In this document: in pieces, positions 42,513 through 51,364 of the stretch
How the letters are laid out: each line of letters begins with the position of its first letter
Position numbering within the stretch: position 1 is the stretch's first letter
Assembly: GCA_947502975.1 (NCBI GenBank)
Contig: CANNBV010000001.1
Location: 1-64,000 of the forward strand
Source of the DNA: an uncultured Flavobacteriaceae bacterium
Lineage (GTDB): Bacteria > Bacteroidota > Bacteroidia > Flavobacteriales > Flavobacteriaceae
Length of the DNA stretch: 64,000 bases
Reading direction: 5' to 3'
Made by a program: the position numbers and the translations under genes
The notes under the pieces: model-generated
What the model was told of the DNA's origin: nothing
The model's database searches: none
What the model saw: only the letters and a program-made list of their open reading frames with translations

Positions 42513-45074
42513 TTACTGATTATTTAAGTTTAAGTAGGTCTCTAAATTTTTATGTATTTGAAGTATTTGATAATTTGCAGAAGACACCGCAAAAAATGGT
42601 TCTTTTATTTTCTTTACATCTTTATCTAATAATATCTGACGGAATGTTTTTGCTACTTGTCCATTTCGCAATCCGTGCACCACTACAAAGGTAGTATTTG
42701 TATCGTAAATATCAACAGAACTCTTTAATTTATAATACCTTACATTCTCTAAAACCTCATCTAAAGTCGTTTTAAAGGTGTCTATCTTATCTGTTTTAGT
42801 TCTATCAAACTGAAATACAACTTTAAATTTATCTGAAATACTATCACTAACAAATTCGCTACTCTCTAACTTTGGTAACATTTCATTTGCCATACGCTGT
42901 GCTTGTTGTCCTTCGGGAGTATTAGCATATGTAACAGCAATATAATTAATAGCTTTCTTGTAAGCTTCAAATCCATGTAATCGACCTGATGCTGTAGCTT
43001 TTAATAATTCAAACTTTGGTACAATAGGCTCTCCATCAAACGTTTGGATATATTCTTCGCTTTTGTCTATAACGTCTTCATAATTCTGAGCAACATGAGT
43101 CTCGTATAAATTTTCATAAAGCACTAAAGGACTGTTTTCATCTTTCTCAGAAACTGAATCAGGATTAGTTAAAATAGCAGCATACCTGCTTTCAGGGTAA
43201 CTAGAAACTATCTCGTTTTTAGCAATGGTAGCTTCATCGTTTTCACCTAATAATTCATAAATTTTATACAAATTATATTTTGAAGGTAGAATTAATCGCT
43301 CATCTGGATTACTTTTTAATAGCTCTTGAAATTTATCCTTTGCTAAATTGTATTCTTTAAATTTCTCTTTATATATGAGTCCTAATTGATAATAAGCATA
43401 ATTGCGCTCTTTAGAAATGCTATCAACTACTTTTTCTTCAGAAGGAATTTTTGATATATAAAATTGAGGATCAAACTTTTCATCCTCAGATGCATTAGCT
43501 ACAATTGCATCTGTAGAACCAATGTTTCCACCAGCAGAAAATGCTTTGTTAGACCATCGCCAATTATCTTCCAAAGGTCTATCTCCCCAAACTTTCAAAA
43601 ATTCATTTTTTCCAAACGCTACTGTCGTAGGATTGTAAAAATAAAAACCGTCTCCTTGACTAGAAGCTCCAGATGTACCACCAACATTACTTCTATTTCC
43701 AATTTGATTATTTACCGTAGCTAAACCATTATTTCGCTTTAAAGCTTCTTGCTTTTTTTCTTCAGCTTCAGCTTTTTCCTTTAAATCGGTTACAAAGGTT
43801 TCAAAATAGGTGAGTTTTTCAGCATCTGATAGGTTTACCAAGTGCAAAATACTATCATCTACTTTTGCAACACCTTCATAATAAATTACATCTTCTAAAT
43901 TATCACGCTTGCGTTTTATGGTACGATACGGTTTAGAATTCAACTTAAGATTAGCCAAAGTACTATCATAATAAGCTCCAGCATCAGCATACAACCTCTT
44001 GTCAAAAGTCATATCGCCTAAAATCTCATAATTTCTAGCCTTTAATTTTTGATCTCTTGTATCTGTGCGCAATGATTTATTAAAATAGCGTGATGCTAGT
44101 TCAACCGAACCATTTTTTAAATGATGCGAACCAATTACGTGGTAAATTTTATCTAAAAATGGACGATTCTCTCTATTTGTTTCTAATTCTTCCAATAATT
44201 CTTCCAAAACCAGCGTATCGCCATTCTCATAATCAAAGTTTTTGATTTTCTCAAGATGCGCACTAATCATATAAATACGAGGTGTTCTTCTATTGAGGTC
44301 AATTACGGCATCAAAAACAATATTTGCACTGTCCTTGTAGCCTAAGCTATTATAAAGCTGCCCTTGAATAAAACGGTAACGTCCGCGCTCGTCGTTACTT
44401 TTCGTAGTATTAGATGCAATTTCCAACTGCGTCACAGCACTATCAATAGATTTTGTGTTAATGTAAGCCTGTGCTAACATAGAAGTCGCATCAGCTAAAT
44501 CTTGCCCTTCAATATCCTCCTGTTTTAAAAGGCGCTTTAAGTTTTTAATAGCAAGATCATCGTTATCCAAACGAATATTAGTTTTCTCACGCCAAACTTT
44601 AGCTTGATTTATTTTATCACTCGCCGGATATTTATATAAAATATAATTGAAAGCCTCTAAAGCTGGCACAAAACGCTGATCAAAATACCGCGCCTTCCCT
44701 AAAAGCAAATACGCTTCATCCATTTGCGGATTATATTCCTTGCTATCAATGTTTATGCTATGCTTTTGTATCGCTTTTGCAGCCTTTTCTTCTGCTCTAG
44801 TAAAACTTTCGTTTTTAGACTGCCCAGGCAAAATAACATCCTCATCAATTTGCATACGCTCAACAGGCAAAATGGCCCAATAATCGTCCTCATAACCTTC
44901 ATTAAGCGAAGTTCTACCTTGCTCTAAAGCATTATAGCCATTGTACAATGCATTATACTCCGCAGTAACTGCATGAACATTTCTACTTAAAAACGTGTTT
45001 TTTTTGCGCGAACAAGCTGTTATAGCAAGGATGCTTATAACGAGTAACGCTGTAGGTTTAAAAAGTGTTTTCAA
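42513..45074 (-). CDS. sprE: Gliding motility/T9SS lipoprotein SprE (PorW)
   Basis: An 853-residue lipoprotein (lipobox ITAC) made of TPR-like repeats with a family-specific start (SRKKNTFLSRNVHAVTAEYNALYNGYNAL). SprE/PorW is required for type IX secretion and gliding, acting at the outer membrane or periplasm with the PorK/PorN ring and the translocon. The C-terminal region (about 700-853) is the conserved non-TPR part. It heads a run with bactofilin and the ATP synthase cluster. Confidence 0.9.
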   Translation of the reverse strand: MKTLFKPTALLVISILAITACSRKKNTFLSRNVHAVTAEYNALYNGYNALEQGRTSLNEGYEDDYWAILPVERMQIDEDVILPGQSKNESFTRAEEKAAKAIQKHSINIDSKEYNPQMDEAYLLLGKARYFDQRFVPALEAFNYILYKYPASDKINQAKVWREKTNIRLDNDDLAIKNLKRLLKQEDIEGQDLADATSMLAQAYINTKSIDSAVTQLEIASNTTKSNDERGRYRFIQGQLYNSLGYKDSANIVFDAVIDLNRRTPRIYMISAHLEKIKNFDYENGDTLVLEELLEELETNRENRPFLDKIYHVIGSHHLKNGSVELASRYFNKSLRTDTRDQKLKARNYEILGDMTFDKRLYADAGAYYDSTLANLKLNSKPYRTIKRKRDNLEDVIYYEGVAKVDDSILHLVNLSDAEKLTYFETFVTDLKEKAEAEEKKQEALKRNNGLATVNNQIGNRSNVGGTSGASSQGDGFYFYNPTTVAFGKNEFLKVWGDRPLEDNWRWSNKAFSAGGNIGSTDAIVANASEDEKFDPQFYISKIPSEEKVVDSISKERNYAYYQLGLIYKEKFKEYNLAKDKFQELLKSNPDERLILPSKYNLYKIYELLGENDEATIAKNEIVSSYPESRYAAILTNPDSVSEKDENSPLVLYENLYETHVAQNYEDVIDKSEEYIQTFDGEPIVPKFELLKATASGRLHGFEAYKKAINYIAVTYANTPEGQQAQRMANEMLPKLESSEFVSDSISDKFKVVFQFDRTKTDKIDTFKTTLDEVLENVRYYKLKSSVDIYDTNTTFVVVHGLRNGQVAKTFRQILLDKDVKKIKEPFFAVSSANYQILQIHKNLETYLNLNNQ

Positions 45075-45355
45075 TACCTCTTGGTTTGGTGTAATAGATA
45101 ACTACAAACTCTCACAAATAGTATATAACACCACTTCTAATTTGAAATTACCTTAATAAAACGTTCTTTTTCCCTTTCTATTTCAGAATAAAATGAAACC
45201 GTAGCTAAACCTATGCTTAAATTTTCTTCTTCATATAAAGAAAAAAATCATCATTTTATTTTACAATAATTTCAAACAAGAACTGGTATAAGTGGGTAAA
45301 AATAAACATCTTTTTCGATTAAGCTATAAAATCACTGCATTTTTGAAGTGTTTTT
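45075..45355. other. AT-rich intergenic region upstream of sprE
   Basis: Probably contains the sprE promoter, but no full TAnnTTTG box was found (TACTATTTG near 45121 has one extra base). No ORF or repeat is seen before the family-1 element at 45356. Confidence 0.4.
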
Positions 45356-45443
45356 GGGCGTTACCCTAAAGGGTCGGGCTTTCCGTTAATAGTTTTGGCT
45401 CGATGCGCGCCTCGCCAAAAGCTGCCACTGCAATCCCTAACGC
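45356..45443 (+). repeat. Family-1 dispersed intergenic repeat, copy D
   Basis: GGGCGTTACCC ... GGGTCGGGCTTTCC ... CTGCAATCCCTAACGC. The interior holds AGTTTTGGC and GCCAAAAGCT, which pair around a GC-rich loop. It separates sprE from the unknown membrane protein gene. Confidence 0.75.
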
Positions 45444-45490
45444 GGGATACTTTGCTGGCTTTTTAGCTAATACAATAGGATTAGTACATG

Positions 45491-46144
45491 CTAGTTGTCT
45501 TTTTTTCTAAATATCATTCTTAAGTCAGTCACAAGGTAAAAGCTTACAAAACCTAAAGTACCAATTGCCAAAACATATTTCCCGTTTGGAATAGCCAAGA
45601 ATATACTCAGACCAATTAAAAAAAGGCAAAACGGATAAGTAAATAATCGAATTAAGATTCTTTTGAACGACCATTCCTTTTCTGGTTTCTTATCCTCGAC
45701 TTCGATATCTAAAAATTCAAATATTTCATCTAGTTGATTTTGTCTTTCAAATCTATAAATCATTCGCCAGAATAGAGTGAAAATCATACCAAAAACTGAT
45801 ATAACAGCAATTATTGGCCAATTTCCAATAAAATCAAATTCAGATGGATTCTCAGGGGAAATAGCATATATAAATCCAATAACGAAAATTCCAATTAACA
45901 ATTTTCCAATCGGATTCAGTTTACTAGTAATATTTATAAGATGCATACTAGTATTTAATTCAAATGTGAAAACAGGATAAAAAGTTTTATTCCACATGTT
46001 TTGTTTCCATACCTTAATTTCTCTCCTGCCAATTTCTCCCTTTGGTCTAAAATCACCAGAAAAAACGTTCCATAAATGGTTAAAAAAAGTGTCTTCTTTT
46101 CTCAACTCAATTAATTTTTCAATGTCGTCTTTTGTGATTTCCAA
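45491..46144 (-). CDS. Membrane protein of unknown function (217 residues)
   Basis: An N-terminal soluble part of about 80 residues (MEITKDDIEKLIELRKEDTFF ... ELNTSMHLINITSK) is followed by two pairs of TM helices (about 80-125 and 170-210) separated by an acidic linker. I do not recognise the family. It is 40 bp downstream of the ABC ATPase gene and could be a last member of that operon. Confidence 0.75.
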   Translation of the reverse strand: MEITKDDIEKLIELRKEDTFFNHLWNVFSGDFRPKGEIGRREIKVWKQNMWNKTFYPVFTFELNTSMHLINITSKLNPIGKLLIGIFVIGFIYAISPENPSEFDFIGNWPIIAVISVFGMIFTLFWRMIYRFERQNQLDEIFEFLDIEVEDKKPEKEWSFKRILIRLFTYPFCLFLIGLSIFLAIPNGKYVLAIGTLGFVSFYLVTDLRMIFRKKDN

Positions 46145-46184
46145 TATTTTTCAAAAGAATTAATAATCGAATAATAGCTATAGC

Positions 46185-46880
46185 TTAATTCGCAAAATGC
46201 GCCTCCAATTCCTTCAACGTAGCTGCATTAGTTACTAAATCTTTTACAACTTCACCTTTTTCAAGAACCACAATACGCTCGCAAACATCAGTAACATGCA
46301 TCAAATCATGGCTCGAAATTAAAACAGTAACGCCTTTAGTTTCGGCTAAATCCTTTACAATACCTTTAAGTCTAATTTGTGTTGTTGGATCTAAATTTGC
46401 AAAAGGTTCATCTAAAATAACCACTTCTGGGTTCCCAATAAGTGCAGCGACAATCCCTGCTTTTTTCTGATTTCCTTTACTTAAATCGCGCAAATATTTC
46501 TTTTTACCCAAAATTTCGCCGTGGAAAAAGTCTTCAAACTGACCAACAAAAGCATCAACATCTGCTTTGTTTTCTCCACGTAAGTCTCCAACAAAATAAA
46601 AATATTCTTCTGGTGTTAAGTAACCAATTAAAAAGCTTTCATCTATAAATGCCGATGTAAATGGTTTCCAATCTTCACTCTTATTCACTTGAATATTATT
46701 CGATTTAATTTTTCCTGTAGTAGGTTGAATTAAATCAAGTAATAAACTAAAGTAAGTCGTTTTTCCAGCACCATTATTGCCTACCAAACCAAAACTTTGT
46801 CCTTTTGGGATATCTAAGTTTTCTATATGTAACACTTGATTTCCACTATATTTCTTTGATAAATTTGATGTTGTTATCAT
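46185..46880 (-). CDS. ABC transporter ATP-binding protein
   Basis: A 231-residue ATPase with Walker A GNNGAGKTT, signature region LSKGNQKKAG and Walker B VVILDEPFANLD. The atypical signature and length match exporter-type ATPases that work with DUF5687 permeases. It is 9 bp after the permease gene. Confidence 0.95.
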   Translation of the reverse strand: MITTSNLSKKYSGNQVLHIENLDIPKGQSFGLVGNNGAGKTTYFSLLLDLIQPTTGKIKSNNIQVNKSEDWKPFTSAFIDESFLIGYLTPEEYFYFVGDLRGENKADVDAFVGQFEDFFHGEILGKKKYLRDLSKGNQKKAGIVAALIGNPEVVILDEPFANLDPTTQIRLKGIVKDLAETKGVTVLISSHDLMHVTDVCERIVVLEKGEVVKDLVTNAATLKELEAHFAN

Positions 46881-46889
46881 GGCTTTATT

Positions 46890-48368
46890 TTAATTTTCTT
46901 GATCGAATGCATCAATCATTTTATATTTTGATTCTAAATATTTCTCTGTTATAAATCGCATGAGTTTTTGATGAAAAACAATACCCAAAACCCCCATTAC
47001 AATTAATACAATACATGCAATTTCAAAACTTACTAACCAATTGAGAATGGCGAAAAGTATCATTGGCAACAACAGCAACGGAATACCTATGAGCCACTGA
47101 ACTGCACCTGTACCTTGATAGTTAAATGCTGCTTTCTGACTTAAATCTATTTTTTTTCTGTTGAATGAACCACCCCACAAAATCACATGTGTATTAACTC
47201 CAATATTGTAAATAGCTGCAGCAAAATGTGCGAATAAAATTTTCCATCCAAAGTATACATACGGTATTCCTAAAACAAAAAGGATAACAACACTTAGAGC
47301 CATAAGCGTGAATTTTGATTTTAAATACTGCTCGTACTTAATGTTTTGACTCATCAGTAATTTATAATATCCACTATCCCAGGCTGGTACAAACTGTCCG
47401 AAGTTTATTAAAAAAATACCTGTTGAAAATATACCAATGAAAATGAAGAAAAACGTTTTGTCTTGGTATACTGGTTGAGGGTAAAAAAACAACCCATAAA
47501 GCAACCCTAAACCAAGCATCCATACCGAAGATTTAGTGCGTTTGTTGCGCCAAATTAACCTTAAGTCTAATTGCATAAATGGTGCAATATCTCCAAAACT
47601 CTTTGTCCACTCTAAATTAGATGCTTTTACTTCTTTTACTTCAGTTTTTAATCCACTATCTAAAAAGAGTTTCTTATGTAGTAATTTATAGTTAAAAATA
47701 TAAAGAACTCCCAATATAAGCACAAGACCGAGAATAAGTATTGGTGATTCATAGATTGCTGTATAGGCACTACTTACAAGGCTATTAAAGGAAATAATAT
47801 TAAAATAATCTAAAGCAAATAGTCCTCCAGTGATTAGAATCACTGGTAAAAATGACAACTCTGTTTGCGCTGAAAAACTTTCAATAATAAAGTTTAAAAA
47901 ATTGATAATAAGTGTTGTTACTATAAGTGCCAATATCAGTATTAATACAGAACTGCTTGGATAATCTTTAAAAAACAGTTTTATGCCAAATGGAATAATT
48001 GCAAAAAGCGGCAAAAAGTTAAAAAATGACAGTGCGGATTTACCTAATACATAATGTACTATTTTGCTTCTGTTAACCGGAAGCGTTAATAATGGTTTAA
48101 CACTCATTACAGGCAATTTTTGAAAAAAGAAGCGAAATAATAAATCACCCAAAATCCAAAAAAAGATTAGGCCAGTAAAAGCCGTAATCAAATCTATTTT
48201 AGGATATATTTTCTCTAAAATTTTATCAAGAAAAAAACCCCCAACTAAAAAGAATCCCATGAAATAAAGTGCCATAAAGCCCATAAAAATCTTTATTCCT
48301 AGACTTTTACCAAAACTGGCGGACCTAAAAAACGCTTTCCATTCTAGATTTAAGAAATGCTTAATCAT
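46890..48368 (-). CDS. DUF5687-family ABC permease
   Basis: This 492-residue protein has about 12 predicted TM helices and an N-terminus typical of the DUF5687 family (HFLNLEWKAFFRSASFGKSLGIKIF). It should form the transmembrane part of the transporter with the following ATPase. The substrate is unknown. The operon (DUF2059 protein, permease, ATPase) lies downstream of a PadR regulator. Confidence 0.88.
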   Translation of the reverse strand: MIKHFLNLEWKAFFRSASFGKSLGIKIFMGFMALYFMGFFLVGGFFLDKILEKIYPKIDLITAFTGLIFFWILGDLLFRFFFQKLPVMSVKPLLTLPVNRSKIVHYVLGKSALSFFNFLPLFAIIPFGIKLFFKDYPSSSVLILILALIVTTLIINFLNFIIESFSAQTELSFLPVILITGGLFALDYFNIISFNSLVSSAYTAIYESPILILGLVLILGVLYIFNYKLLHKKLFLDSGLKTEVKEVKASNLEWTKSFGDIAPFMQLDLRLIWRNKRTKSSVWMLGLGLLYGLFFYPQPVYQDKTFFFIFIGIFSTGIFLINFGQFVPAWDSGYYKLLMSQNIKYEQYLKSKFTLMALSVVILFVLGIPYVYFGWKILFAHFAAAIYNIGVNTHVILWGGSFNRKKIDLSQKAAFNYQGTGAVQWLIGIPLLLLPMILFAILNWLVSFEIACIVLIVMGVLGIVFHQKLMRFITEKYLESKYKMIDAFDQEN

Positions 48369-48382
48369 ATCTATGGCGTATT

Positions 48383-48784
48383 TTAGTTATATTTCTGGGC
48401 AATTCCCTGTACCTTCATACCCCAAGATTGTCCCATCATCATACCCTTTTGAGCTAATGAAATTTGCTTTGTTGCTAATTTCTTTCCTATATCAGATTTA
48501 TAAAAACTAACTAACTCTTTTATTTCATCTCGAGTGAATTCACCCATGTAAAGTGTTGCCATCTCATCATAAAGTGCATCTAAAGTAGCCTCAGCTTCCT
48601 TTTTGTAAGCAGCCTTGTTTTCTTGAGACACCATGTTTCCTATTTGGTCGATAGCATCATCAAAAGCCTTGGTAGCTCCTGTTATTTTAATAAACTCTAT
48701 GGTTTCAGATTTAAATTCTGCATCCTCTTGGGCAGTCATAGAAATAGTGAATACTAAAACAAATACTAGTATTAGTTTTTTCAT
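48383..48784 (-). CDS. DUF2059-domain exported protein
   Basis: A 133-residue protein with a signal peptide (MKKLILVFVLVFTISMTAQ) and the DUF2059 helical domain (EFTRDEIKELVSFYKSDIGKKLATK). These proteins are periplasmic and of unknown function. It is 14 bp upstream of the permease gene and probably first in the operon. Confidence 0.88.
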   Translation of the reverse strand: MKKLILVFVLVFTISMTAQEDAEFKSETIEFIKITGATKAFDDAIDQIGNMVSQENKAAYKKEAEATLDALYDEMATLYMGEFTRDEIKELVSFYKSDIGKKLATKQISLAQKGMMMGQSWGMKVQGIAQKYN

Positions 48785-48916
48785 TTGTGAATGTTTTGGT
48801 TAATGTGAATTTTTGATATAGGTATAAAAATAGTAAGTATTGTTACAATATTTTTAGATTAAGTATAATTAAAGGCTATGTTGAAATCAACTTTTATTGT
48901 TTGCAAAGTAATTAAG

Positions 48917-48958
48917 GTTATATATGTTTAAGTTTATGTTATATATGTTTAAGTTTAT
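48917..48958. repeat. Exact 21-bp tandem direct repeat at the padR 3' end
   Basis: The unit at 48917-48937 (GTTATATATG then TTTAAGTTTAT) is repeated without change at 48938-48958. The second copy contains the padR stop codon. A period of two helical turns, upstream of the DUF2059 operon, suits an operator for a dimeric regulator. Confidence 0.65.
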
Positions 48959-49293
48959 AATGTCCTAAACTTTGGATTAACCAAAGCACGCATTGTTCTA
49001 ATATAGTCTTCCAGTTCTGCTAATTTATTTACGGTTTCTTGTGTACCTAATTCTGTAAGCTTATAATACTTTCTCATTCTATTTTGCACTTTAGTAAATT
49101 CAACATCAAGCAAACCTTCTGCTTCTAATTTATGCAAGGAGGGATAAAGGGCACCTTCTGTAATATTAAGTTCCCCATTAGTAATTTCCTTTACTTTTTG
49201 TGTAATTTGATACCCATACATTTTATCATTCTCATTTAAGAGTTTTAAAATAATGGTCGTTAGACTTCCTTTATATAAATTGTTGTTTTTCAT
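48955..49293 (-). CDS. PadR-family transcriptional regulator
   Basis: The 112-residue winged-helix protein has the PadR signature (NDKMYGYQITQKVKEITNGELNITEGALYPSLHKLEAEGLL). I start it at ATG 49293 (MKNNNLYKGS) rather than a TTG three codons upstream. In Firmicutes and Bacteroidota PadR repressors often control ABC or membrane-protein operons next door. The downstream DUF2059-permease-ATPase genes fit. The inducer is unknown. Confidence 0.92.
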   Translation of the reverse strand: MKNNNLYKGSLTTIILKLLNENDKMYGYQITQKVKEITNGELNITEGALYPSLHKLEAEGLLDVEFTKVQNRMRKYYKLTELGTQETVNKLAELEDYIRTMRALVNPKFRTL

Positions 49294-49383
49294 GATATTC
49301 AAATATATATAATTTTCTTATGCATAGAACTCTTATATATTATTTTTTCGACTAAAAACAACGATAAAACGTTAAGGCTTCAT

Positions 49384-49391
49384 TATTTTTG
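49384..49391 (+). promoter_or_regulatory. Candidate -7 box (TATTTTTG) for the PaaE-like reductase
   Basis: TATTTTTG ends 15 bp before the preferred ATG at 49407, and overlaps the upstream TTG that would otherwise extend the frame. Confidence 0.55.
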
Positions 49392-49406
49392 AAGAAAAAA
49401 TATTTC

Positions 49407-50468
49407 ATGTCTGGATTTCACAAACTTTCCGTTAAAACTATAAATAGAGAAACTGATACATCGGTAAGTATTAGCTTTAACGTTACTGATAATTTAAAAA
49501 ATGAGTTTTCGTTTAAAGCGGGGCAGTACATTACTTTAAAAACAACCATTAATAGTAATGAAGTTAGGCGTGATTATTCATTATGCGTCTCTCCAAAGAG
49601 CGGGGATTTAAAAGTAGCTGTTAAAGAAGTGAAAGACGGCACTTTTTCTGCTTATGCAAATAACAATTTAAAAGTTGGAGACACACTAGAAGTTGCTCCA
49701 CCAAAAGGACGCTTTATTTTCGAGCCTAATGATAAGAAAACCAAAAACATAGCCCTGTTTGCTGCAGGTAGTGGTATAACTCCAATTATGAGTATTATTA
49801 AATGTGCTTTAGAAGAAGAAGTATATAGCAAGGTTATACTTGTTTACGGGAATAAGTCTACTAAAGACACTATGTTTCTAAACGAACTTTTAGAATTACA
49901 ACATCAATATAACGATCGTTTTTCGATACAGTTTGTATTCAGTCAAACCGATGAAGACAATGCAATTTTTGGTCGTATTGAAAAAAGCACGGTAAACTAC
50001 ATAATGAAAAATAAGCATAAACACATTGAGGTTGATGCCTTTTATTTATGCGGGCCAGAAGGTATGATTCATACTGTAAAAGACGTGCTATCTGAACATG
50101 CTATAAATGAAAATCGCATACATTTTGAATTGTTTAAAGCGGCAAAGTCATCAGAAATTGCGGAAGAAAATGTTCCATCTCAATCTGGTAAAACTAAAAT
50201 TACAGTAATTGTAGATGATGAAGAAACAACGTTTGATATGTCTACAAAGCAAACTATTCTAGAAGCGGCACTTGATGAAGATTTAGATGCACCATATTCT
50301 TGTCAAGGTGGAATTTGTAGTAGTTGTCTTGGGAAAATTAAAGAAGGGGCTGCTACTATGGTTCAAAATAGTATTTTAACGGAAAGCGAGGTTGCAGATG
50401 GTTTAATTTTAACATGCCAAGCACATCCAACTACTCCAACAATAGTTGTGGACTACGACGATGTATAA
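49407..50468 (+). CDS. Flavin/2Fe-2S oxidoreductase (PaaE-like ferredoxin-NAD(P) reductase)
   Basis: A 353-residue protein with an FAD-binding ferredoxin-reductase domain (RRDYSLCVSP motif), an NAD(P)-binding domain (GSGITPIMSII, FYLCGPEGMI) and a C-terminal plant-type 2Fe-2S domain (CQGGICSSC, then a fourth Cys in LILTCQ). This order matches PaaE and related reductases that deliver electrons to an oxygenase. The rest of a phenylacetate pathway is not in the window, so the partner is unknown. The start was moved to ATG 49407. Confidence 0.9.
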   Translation: MSGFHKLSVKTINRETDTSVSISFNVTDNLKNEFSFKAGQYITLKTTINSNEVRRDYSLCVSPKSGDLKVAVKEVKDGTFSAYANNNLKVGDTLEVAPPKGRFIFEPNDKKTKNIALFAAGSGITPIMSIIKCALEEEVYSKVILVYGNKSTKDTMFLNELLELQHQYNDRFSIQFVFSQTDEDNAIFGRIEKSTVNYIMKNKHKHIEVDAFYLCGPEGMIHTVKDVLSEHAINENRIHFELFKAAKSSEIAEENVPSQSGKTKITVIVDDEETTFDMSTKQTILEAALDEDLDAPYSCQGGICSSCLGKIKEGAATMVQNSILTESEVADGLILTCQAHPTTPTIVVDYDDV

Positions 50469-50664
50469 TTATTAAAAATAAAAATCTCTATAAACACCGT
50501 ACTTTACTGAGTATTTCACAAAATACAGCCTTAAAACCTCATTTTTTGCAATTTTTCTTTGCAATTAATAGTATTTTTATATTTTTGAGTTAACCAAGAT
50601 TAGTGAAAGCACATATATACTCTTTTAGATTTTCTGATTACAGTACATCTCTTAGCTTTTAAAC

Positions 50665-50672
50665 TAATTTTG
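50665..50672 (+). promoter_or_regulatory. Candidate -7 box (TAATTTTG) for the FecI-like sigma gene
   Basis: TAATTTTG ends 11 bp before the TTG at 50684, which is the only start near the conserved sigma N-terminus. Confidence 0.45.
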
Positions 50673-50683
50673 CCAACTAAGCT

Positions 50684-51253
50684 TTGAAACGAACTAAAAC
50701 AACTAAATTCCAGTACAATTTGTACAAGCAGTCTTTTGACACCTTGTACCCATCTCTCTGTGTTTTTGCTAATAAGTATGTAGACGATATAGAAATAGCA
50801 AAAGATTTGGTTCAGGAAGTTTTTATTAAAATATGGAATAAAAATTTATACTTCGAAAATGAATTTTATATAAAATCCTATTTATATACTGCTGTAAAAA
50901 ATAAATCTTTAGATTTATTAAAAAGTAGTGAATATAAAAAGAAAACAAAGATTGATGTTGAAACTCTCAAGTTAATATCTTCTACTTCTTACTTTGAAAA
51001 ACAAATTTTTATTGAGGAGACATCAAGACTAGTAAATGAAGCCATAAACACGTTGCCTTACAAATGCAAGCACATTATTAAATTAAGTTTAAAAGGCTTA
51101 GAGAATAAACAAATCTCTGAAGAGCTTTCCGTTTCTCTTAATACGGTTAAAACACAAAAACGTATTGCTTATCAAAAACTAAGACCACTTCTTAAAGGTG
51201 TTTATAAAATGCTTTTTAGCCTTTCTCTTATTGCATTATTTATATTACCATAA
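50684..51253 (+). CDS. FecI-like ECF sigma factor (SusCD regulator)
   Basis: A 189-residue sigma-70 protein with region 2 (YPSLCVFANKYVDDIEIAKDLVQEVFIKIW) and region 4 (ENKQISEELSVSLNTVKTQKRIAY). No ATG is available before the conserved part, so the start is TTG 50684. A hydrophobic C-terminus (YKMLFSLSLIALFILP) is typical of the Bacteroidota type. It precedes a FecR gene and a SusC with an STN domain, the usual cell-surface signalling trio. Confidence 0.92.
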   Translation: MKRTKTTKFQYNLYKQSFDTLYPSLCVFANKYVDDIEIAKDLVQEVFIKIWNKNLYFENEFYIKSYLYTAVKNKSLDLLKSSEYKKKTKIDVETLKLISSTSYFEKQIFIEETSRLVNEAINTLPYKCKHIIKLSLKGLENKQISEELSVSLNTVKTQKRIAYQKLRPLLKGVYKMLFSLSLIALFILP

Positions 51254-51364
51254 TTTTATCATGTCTTTTTTATTGATTTTTTAAAATATTCTGCTTTTTT
51301 TTCACCCATATGTATTTTATTGTCGTTATAGTAATGTTATCTATGGTATAACTCAACTAAACCA

